A stretch of 10,903 nucleotides of DNA, taken from an uncultured Clostridia bacterium (GTDB lineage Bacteria; Bacillota; Clostridia; Saccharofermentanales; Fastidiosipilaceae). Shown in pieces: positions 6,412 to 10,903 of this stretch. Position numbers and translations under genes: made by a program. The notes below the pieces were generated by a model. It was not told the DNA's origin. It saw nothing but the letters and a program-made list of their open reading frames with translations, and did no database searches. Positions within the stretch are counted from its first letter, which is position 1. The number at the start of each line of letters is the position of its first letter. Location of the stretch: the NCBI GenBank assembly GCA_947253135.1, contig CAMXYS010000044.1:1-10903 (forward strand), given 5' to 3'.

Positions 6412-7080
6412 ATGCTTCAAAAGGAAACCTCAACTCGTTTCCCAAAACCGGGCTTGAGAATTTTAAAAACGGGAATCGCAGTCATGTTGTGTGTGATCAG
6501 CGCCTACTTTCGCGGGGCTTATGCTCTGCCTTTTTACTCCAGTATCGCGGCGATTTTATGCACACAAAAAGATAGCAAGGCAGGGCGCAAGGCCGGCCTC
6601 AACCGGATGATTGCCACCTTGATCGGCGGCGCCTACGGCTATCTGATTTGCCTGCTTTCGATTGCTACCGGTCTCCAGAACAGCCCCTTTTTTCACAACC
6701 TTTTAGCAGGCTTTGCGGTGATGCCTTTGATTTATATCACTGTACTGTTAAAGCAAAGCCAGGTTGCTTATATTGCCTGTGTCGTGAGCCTGTCTATTTC
6801 TTTGACACACGGACGCGATCCAAACCCCCTTGCTTTCGCCCTCAACCGGGTGATCGACACCCTGATCGGCGTAGTCATCGCTGTGATTGTCAATGAACTG
6901 CCTTTCCTGCGGCGCCGTCCGGAAACGGATGCGTCAGCAAAGAAAGGGGAGGAGCATGCGCCGGCAGGGGGCGGGGCAGGCCGGTCGACAGATTCCGATT
7001 TGTCAGCAGGGACCGGACAAGATATGGAAGGCCAGTCGAAAAGAGCGGCGGAAACAAGATCAGACGAGGAGGAGTTATAA
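6412..7080 (+). CDS. Aromatic acid exporter/FUSC-family membrane protein
   Basis: A 222-residue protein whose first 165 residues are mostly membrane segments (roughly 18-34, 39-50, 66-87, 98-113, 118-132, 148-162). It resembles the small ArAE_1 (formerly DUF939) class of Bacillota. Two internal copies of an NRxxxTLIG motif (residues 64-72 and 145-153) fit the repeated pattern of FUSC-type domains. The last 50 residues are a charged, Gly- and Glu-rich, probably disordered cytoplasmic tail. Members are named after aromatic acid efflux pumps of plants and enterobacteria, but transport by this short class is not well tested, so the function is tentative. Start ATG 6412 follows AGAGG (6402-6406). 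The stop shares one base with the radA start (TAATG, 7078-7082), giving close coupling. Confidence 0.82.
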   Translation: MLQKETSTRFPKPGLRILKTGIAVMLCVISAYFRGAYALPFYSSIAAILCTQKDSKAGRKAGLNRMIATLIGGAYGYLICLLSIATGLQNSPFFHNLLAGFAVMPLIYITVLLKQSQVAYIACVVSLSISLTHGRDPNPLAFALNRVIDTLIGVVIAVIVNELPFLRRRPETDASAKKGEEHAPAGGGAGRSTDSDLSAGTGQDMEGQSKRAAETRSDEEEL

Positions 7081-8495
7081 TGGCAAAAAGGGCCAAGACA
7101 GCTTTTTTTTGCAGCGAATGTGGCTATGAGACTTCGCGTTGGCTGGGCCGCTGTCCCGGCTGCAAGGCCTGGAACACCATGGTCGAGACGCGGACTGTCA
7201 CGGGCGAAAAGAAAAAGGAGGCGAGTGGTCAACATGGTTGGCTGGCCGATCAACTACAAAGTGAACAGGGGGGCAGGCCGGTTAAACCGCTTGATTTGGC
7301 TGAGGTGGAAGAACATGAGGTTGACCGAATCAGCTCCGGTCTGGGAGAATTTGACCGCGTTCTGGGCGGTGGTTTTGTGCCGGGCTCCCTGGTTCTGGTC
7401 GGGGGAGATCCGGGTATCGGCAAATCAACCTTGCTTTTGCAGGCCTGTGCCCACAATGATTTTGCCGGCCCGACACTCTATGTTTGTGGCGAAGAATCCC
7501 CTGCTCAGGTCAAATTGCGCGCTTCACGTTTAGAGCTGACCGGGTCTGGCATTAAGCTGTATCCGGAAATTATTTTTGAGCGCATTTCTGAAGTCTTGTT
7601 GAAATTAAAACCGGCCTTTGTAGTAGTGGACTCTATCCAGACGATCTACAGTGAAGAATTGACCTCGGCACCCGGGTCCGTCAGCCAGATCAGGGATGTG
7701 ACAGCGGGCTTTTTGCGGCTGGCCAAGGGCCTGGGGGCGACCATTGTGCTGGTCGGACATGTGACTAAGGACGGCGCCATTGCCGGCCCTCGTGTCCTGG
7801 AGCATATGGTGGATACGGTCTTGTACTTTGAGGGCGAGGCCCACGGTGGCCTGCGCATGGTGAGGGGCTTTAAAAATCGTTTCGGAGCCACCAATGAGCT
7901 GGGCATTTTCGAGATGACGGGGAAGGGGCTGGTGCCGGTGGAAAACGCCTCCGCTGCACTTTTATCCGGTCGGCCTGTCAGTGTGGCCGGGTCTGCCATT
8001 ACAGCTTGCTTAGAGGGAACACGCCCGATTTTGTTGGAGGTCCAGGTGCTTTTGAACCACACTGCCTATGGGGTGCCCCAGCGGATGGCGCAGGGTTTGG
8101 ACCGAGGACGCATTGCTATGCTGATGGCGGTTTTGGAAAAACATGCCGGGCTGAACTTCGGTGACAAGGATGCCTTTTGCAATGTGATTGGTGGCTTAAA
8201 AATTGACGATCCGGCGGCAGACTTAGCCTTGGCGGCGGCCATGGCCTCGGCCCACCGGGATGTGGCCATCCGAGAGGGGACGTTACTCTTGGGCGAAATC
8301 GGCCTAACCGGGGAGCTCCGGCCGGTTGCGGGGGCCGACCGGCGGCTCAAAGAAGCGGCCCGGATGGGTTTTTCGCGCTGTATTTTGCCCGGCAGTTCCC
8401 GCCGAGGCCTAGGGCGGGAGGCTGTACAAACAGGAGTCTGGCCTGATTTGTTATATGCAGACACGCTGGCGGAGGCCCTGGATATGGCTTTTTAA
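7080..8495 (+). CDS. radA: DNA repair protein RadA
   Basis: A 471-residue protein matching RadA (Sms) throughout. Seen: N-terminal C4 zinc finger (Cys11, Cys14, Cys25, Cys28), RecA-like ATPase with Walker A GGDPGIGKST (108-117) and Walker B VVVDS (181-185), the RadA-specific KNRFG motif (265-269), and a Lon-protease-like C-terminal domain (about 290-471) that lacks protease function in the family. Known role: ATP-driven branch migration of recombination intermediates and help in RecA-dependent repair. The length is near the family's usual 450-460 residues. ATG 7080 has an ideal AGGAGG (7067-7072) and overlaps the preceding stop by one base. In many Bacillota radA is followed by disA; here ispD follows instead. 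Confidence 0.98.
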   Translation: MAKRAKTAFFCSECGYETSRWLGRCPGCKAWNTMVETRTVTGEKKKEASGQHGWLADQLQSEQGGRPVKPLDLAEVEEHEVDRISSGLGEFDRVLGGGFVPGSLVLVGGDPGIGKSTLLLQACAHNDFAGPTLYVCGEESPAQVKLRASRLELTGSGIKLYPEIIFERISEVLLKLKPAFVVVDSIQTIYSEELTSAPGSVSQIRDVTAGFLRLAKGLGATIVLVGHVTKDGAIAGPRVLEHMVDTVLYFEGEAHGGLRMVRGFKNRFGATNELGIFEMTGKGLVPVENASAALLSGRPVSVAGSAITACLEGTRPILLEVQVLLNHTAYGVPQRMAQGLDRGRIAMLMAVLEKHAGLNFGDKDAFCNVIGGLKIDDPAADLALAAAMASAHRDVAIREGTLLLGEIGLTGELRPVAGADRRLKEAARMGFSRCILPGSSRRGLGREAVQTGVWPDLLYADTLAEALDMAF

Positions 8496-8513
8496 GCGTT
8501 TTTGCAGGTGTTT

Positions 8514-8519
8514 TATAAT
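8514..8519 (+). promoter_or_regulatory. Possible -10 box upstream of ispD
   Basis: A perfect TATAAT lies in the 110-base space between radA and ispD, about 90 bases before the ispD start. The hexamer 17 bp upstream (TTTAAG at 8491-8496) matches only 3 of 6 positions and overlaps the radA stop, and there is no TGn extension, so promoter activity is weakly supported. No hairpin terminator separates the two genes, so read-through from radA remains possible. Confidence 0.3.
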
Positions 8520-8605
8520 CGATTTGGAAAACAGTTGTAAAAGCAGTGTTGGCAATAAACAGAGGCAGCAGTCGCAAGCAGGATCTTTATAAGAGGTGAC
8601 AAGAA

Positions 8606-9343
8606 TTGACCAGGGTATTGGCGGTGGTGCCGGCTGCGGGGCAAGGGCAGCGTTTAGGAATCGGCTACAACAAAGTTTTTTTAGACCTCTGTGGGCGGCC
8701 GGTTTTGGCTCATACAGTGGAGCGGTTAGCTCGGTCTGAACTGATTACAGACCTGTGTCTGGTGACGACACCCGCAGAAGCTGCTGAGGTTCAGCGGATT
8801 GGCCTGGCTTATGCTCGGGATATGCGGTTGTTTTTGGCCATGGGGGGTGAGACCCGAGGCGATTCCGTCCGAGCCGGTATTGAAGCCGGTTTTGCGGCCG
8901 GTTTAACAGATGATGACCTGATTTTGATTCATGATGCTGCCCGCTGCTTAGTTGACCGGGCTGTCTTGCAGGACTCCTTGACGGCCGCAGAAAGGCAGGG
9001 GAGCGGCGTGGCGGCTATCCCTGTAAAAGATACTATCAAGCAGTTATCTCCGGGGAGCAACCGGGTGGAAGTGACGCCCGACCGGGATTTGCTGCGGGCT
9101 GTGCAGACACCGCAGAGCTTCAGGGCCGGCCTGATTCGAGCCGCTTATCGCCAAGCTGCTGCCGGTGGTGTTATTCGGCAGACGGATGATGCTGCTGTGG
9201 CGGAAGCCTTCGGCTTACCGGTCTTTTTAACGGCAGGAAGTGAGCAAAATTTAAAAATAACGACCCCTTTTGATGTGCAGATGGCAACTCATTTACTGGG
9301 CGAAAAAGCGGCTGAGACCGGCGACAAGGGCAAGGCTAATTAA
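8606..9343 (+). CDS. ispD: 2-C-methyl-D-erythritol 4-phosphate cytidylyltransferase
   Basis: A 245-residue IspD. It catalyses CTP plus MEP to CDP-ME, the third step of the non-mevalonate isoprenoid pathway, in the cytoplasm. Seen in order: the nucleotide-binding opening VVPAAGQGQRLG with Arg16, NKVF with Lys23, GGETRGDSVRAG (80-91), HDAAR (109-113) with the metal-associated Asp110, IPVKDTIK (138-145), TPDRDLLRAVQTPQSF (157-172), TDDAA (193-197) and NLKITTP (215-221) with Lys217. All regions conserved in the family are present and the length is normal, with a short polar tail. The start is a TTG at 8606, supported by GAGGTGA (8593-8599) six bases upstream and by the conserved N-terminus; no ATG fits. 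It converges on recR. The usual partner ispF is not adjacent. Confidence 0.97.
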   Translation: MTRVLAVVPAAGQGQRLGIGYNKVFLDLCGRPVLAHTVERLARSELITDLCLVTTPAEAAEVQRIGLAYARDMRLFLAMGGETRGDSVRAGIEAGFAAGLTDDDLILIHDAARCLVDRAVLQDSLTAAERQGSGVAAIPVKDTIKQLSPGSNRVEVTPDRDLLRAVQTPQSFRAGLIRAAYRQAAAGGVIRQTDDAAVAEAFGLPVFLTAGSEQNLKITTPFDVQMATHLLGEKAAETGDKGKAN

Positions 9344-9344
9344 T

Positions 9345-9376
9345 AAAAAAAGCAAACGGCCTGTCCGCCTTTGCTT
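9345..9376 (-). terminator. Intrinsic terminator after recR
   Basis: The arms AGCAAACGG (9351-9359) and CCG...TTTGCT (9365-9375, with a two-base CC bulge) form a hairpin. On the minus strand it is followed at once by seven T residues (complement of the A-run 9345-9351). It begins 17 bases after the recR stop. On the plus strand no T-run follows directly, so for ispD it would be at best a weak terminator. Confidence 0.75.
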
Positions 9377-9392
9377 AGAAGGATCTTGTTTT

Positions 9393-10004
9393 TTACAGAG
9401 GGGTGCGACCGTCGATAGCCCTCCCCAGAGTGACTTCATCAGCATACTCGATGCTCGAACCCATCGGAATGCCCTGGGCGATTCGGCTTAACTTGATACC
9501 GGCCGGTTTGAGCAAGCGGGCTATGTAAGTAGCCGTGGCCTCGCCCTCAACAGTCGGGTTGTTGGCCAGGATAACCTCCTCGATCTCGGGATGGTCACGC
9601 AGGCGAGTCAGGAGTTCGCGGAGGTGCAGGTCCTCGGGGCCGATGTCTTGCATGGGTGAAATGGCGCCGTGAAGGACATGGTAAAGTCCCTTGTACTCGC
9701 GGCTTCTTTCCATGGCAAAAACATCTGCTGGGCTTTCTACAACGCAGACGACCTGGCGGTCACGGCGGTCCGAGGCGCAAATTTCACAAACCGCATCGGC
9801 GGTCAGATTGCAACATTCCGGGCAAAAATGCACCCTCTTCCGGGTCTCCAAAATGGTCTCGGCCAATTGGCGAGACCTTTCAACCGGTTGGCTCAGCAGG
9901 TAGTAGGCCAACCTTTGGGCCGACTTTTTGCCAATGCCGGGCAAGCGGCCGAATTGATTAATTAATTCGTTGATGAGAGAGGCTGAAGCCTTGTCCTGGG
10001 GCAT
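9393..10004 (-). CDS. recR: Recombination protein RecR
   Basis: A 203-residue RecR. Seen: N-terminal helix-hairpin-helix GRLPGIGKKSAQRLA (19-33), C4 zinc finger (Cys61, Cys64, Cys73, Cys76), Toprim domain with VVCVVES (Glu90) and a C-terminal segment with NPTVEGEATA and GIPMGSSIEYAD, all typical. Known role: acts with RecO (and RecF) to load RecA on gapped or SSB-coated single-stranded DNA. It is the last gene of the dnaX-ybaB-recR block, six bases after the ybaB stop. No clear Shine-Dalgarno sequence is visible before ATG 10004, so its translation is probably coupled to ybaB. An intrinsic terminator follows. Confidence 0.98.
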   Translation of the reverse strand: MPQDKASASLINELINQFGRLPGIGKKSAQRLAYYLLSQPVERSRQLAETILETRKRVHFCPECCNLTADAVCEICASDRRDRQVVCVVESPADVFAMERSREYKGLYHVLHGAISPMQDIGPEDLHLRELLTRLRDHPEIEEVILANNPTVEGEATATYIARLLKPAGIKLSRIAQGIPMGSSIEYADEVTLGRAIDGRTPL

Positions 10005-10010
10005 ATCGGC

Positions 10011-10382
10011 TTATAGACCGGGGAAGCCGCCCGGGCCGCCCATACCACCCATACCGCCGGTAACTGTGTTCATTTTTTCAGCTGAGGCAGCGTCTAATTT
10101 TTTCATGGCATCATTGGTTGCGGCAATCACTAAGTCTTGCAGCATCTCAATGTCCTCAGGGTCAACGACGTCGGCTGCAATGACCAGGTCGGTCAAGAGG
10201 TGGTTGCCGTTTACTTTAACTTTGACCATGCCACCTCCGGCTGTGCCTTCAGCTTCAAGCTCAGCAATTTCTTCTTGAGCCTTGGCCATGTCTTCTTGCA
10301 TTTTTTGAGCTTGTTTCATTAATTTATTGATATTGGCTCCGCCGAGATTACCGCCGGGAAAGCCACCGCGTCTTTTTGCCAT
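10011..10382 (-). CDS. YbaB/EbfC-family nucleoid-associated protein
   Basis: A 123-residue member of the YbaB/EbfC family, small dimeric DNA-binding proteins found beside dnaX and recR in most bacteria. Seen: a helical, coiled N-terminal half (NINKLMKQAQKMQEDMAKAQ, then EEIAELEAEG), the conserved central GGGMVKVKVNGNHLLTDL, and DPEDIEMLQDLVIAATNDA with the long second helix. Both ends carry glycine-rich tails; the C-terminal one is Gly/Met/Pro-rich. Start ATG 10382 has AAAGGAA about nine bases upstream, lying inside the end of dnaX; only one base separates the two genes. Proposed family role: nucleoid binding and a link to replication or recombination; the precise task is unclear. Confidence 0.96.
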   Translation of the reverse strand: MAKRRGGFPGGNLGGANINKLMKQAQKMQEDMAKAQEEIAELEAEGTAGGGMVKVKVNGNHLLTDLVIAADVVDPEDIEMLQDLVIAATNDAMKKLDAASAEKMNTVTGGMGGMGGPGGFPGL

Positions 10383-10383
10383 T

Positions 10384-10903
10384 TTATGATTCCTTTCCTT
10401 TTACAGGTATGCCCAGTTCGCGGGCTTTTTCTTGCAGGGTGACCAGCCAGTCGGTGTCGGAAACAATCTGTTCCGGTCCGGGGTTGCTTGCTCCTGCCAA
10501 ATTGATTTTTAAGTTCGGAGCAAGGCCGTTGTTGGCCTTCTTTAGGGCCTCTTTTAGAGGTCCATAGCCACGCTGTTCCGTCAGTATACTATAATTTTGT
10601 TTTCCTGTTTCAGGGAAACTCAGCACAACTTCTGCACCGGTTCCACTGACTTGACCGGAGATCACAAAGCAATAAATAAAGGCGTCGTCGACTTGCAGTA
10701 ATTCAAGTGTTTTCTGCCATAAAGGGGAGCGGGCATTGACGGGTTCATCTGCTGCGACCAAAGGCCGGGCAGCAGCCGGTGTCGGCTCCGGGTCAGTAGT
10801 TTGTGTTACATTTTCCGGTGATTGGTGGGCAGCGGTTGGTTTTATATCATCAACTGCTGCCGGTGTGCCGCCGCTTGTCAGCTCGGCCGGGGCAGGGTGG
10901 GGG
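10384..10903 (-). CDS. dnaX: DNA polymerase III subunit gamma/tau, C-terminal part (5' partial)
   Basis: The minus-strand frame is open from the window edge to TAA at 10386-10384, giving 172 visible residues; the ATPase domains lie outside. From the edge comes a Pro/Ala/Thr-rich linker of about 60 residues, then a compact domain beginning SPLWQKTLELL that resembles the C-terminal, polymerase-contacting region of tau in Bacillota. The identity rests mainly on position: it directly precedes ybaB and recR as dnaX does in most bacteria. Known role: clamp loader subunit that ties the loader to the polymerase. A TTG at 10761 is not a start because the frame continues upstream. Confidence 0.87.
   Translation of the reverse strand, partial: PHPAPAELTSGGTPAAVDDIKPTAAHQSPENVTQTTDPEPTPAAARPLVAADEPVNARSPLWQKTLELLQVDDAFIYCFVISGQVSGTGAEVVLSFPETGKQNYSILTEQRGYGPLKEALKKANNGLAPNLKINLAGASNPGPEQIVSDTDWLVTLQEKARELGIPVKGKES

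Noticed and set aside
6768..7253. A 161-codon minus-strand open frame across the FUSC/radA junction
   Set aside because: It runs antisense to two well supported genes, one of them the conserved RadA zinc finger region, and shows no recognisable domain.
8520..8605. Small RNA or riboswitch in the radA-ispD gap
   Set aside because: I saw no stable hairpin or known riboswitch-like conserved core in these bases; only a lone TATAAT box and the ispD ribosome binding site.

Overview
The window reads as an ordinary chromosomal segment of a low-to-mid GC Gram-positive bacterium (Bacillota), with base composition a little above 50% GC by eye. Four things point there: the dnaX-ybaB-recR block, the radA-ispD neighbourhood (a shortened form of the Bacillus-type radA-disA-yacL-ispD-ispF order), a YerB-type DUF3048 lipoprotein, and strong GGAGG-type ribosome binding sites with some GTG/TTG starts. 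I cannot name the genus. A Clostridia-like lineage is my guess, not something the sequence proves.

Layout, left to right. (1) Positions 1-2588 (+): the end of one ABC exporter half-transporter and a complete second one, overlapping by ATGA. Their motifs show a heterodimeric exporter with one degenerate ATP site. (2) 2682-3629 (-): a membrane-anchored D-alanyl-D-alanine carboxypeptidase. (3) 3699-4513 (+): a small GNAT acetyltransferase overlapping a Nudix hydrolase. (4) 4510-5565 (-): a DUF3048 lipoprotein whose stop codon overlaps the Nudix stop, with a tandem 32-bp repeat in its upstream region. (5) 5848-9343 (+): a run of four genes, namely a PAP2 phosphatase, an aromatic acid exporter-like (FUSC) membrane protein, radA and ispD. 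A good sigma-A-type promoter stands at its head. (6) 9393-10903 (-): dnaX (partial), ybaB and recR, tightly packed and closed by an intrinsic terminator that sits between the convergent recR and ispD ends.

The genes cover cell envelope work (carboxypeptidase, PAP2 phosphatase that may recycle lipid carrier, DUF3048 lipoprotein, isoprenoid precursor synthesis by IspD), DNA replication and repair (DnaX, YbaB, RecR, RadA), nucleotide housekeeping (Nudix) and export (ABC pair, FUSC-like protein). No mobile element, CRISPR array, phage gene, tRNA or rRNA was seen.

I found no convincing new multi-gene system. The points most worth a second look are regulatory or architectural: the tandem repeat with palindromic TTGTACAA cores upstream of the DUF3048 gene, a mirror-image pair of perfect TATAAT boxes between dacF-like and GNAT genes, a stop-start overlap of a short upstream reading frame with the PAP2 start, the direct joining of radA to ispD, and the asymmetric ATP sites of the ABC pair.
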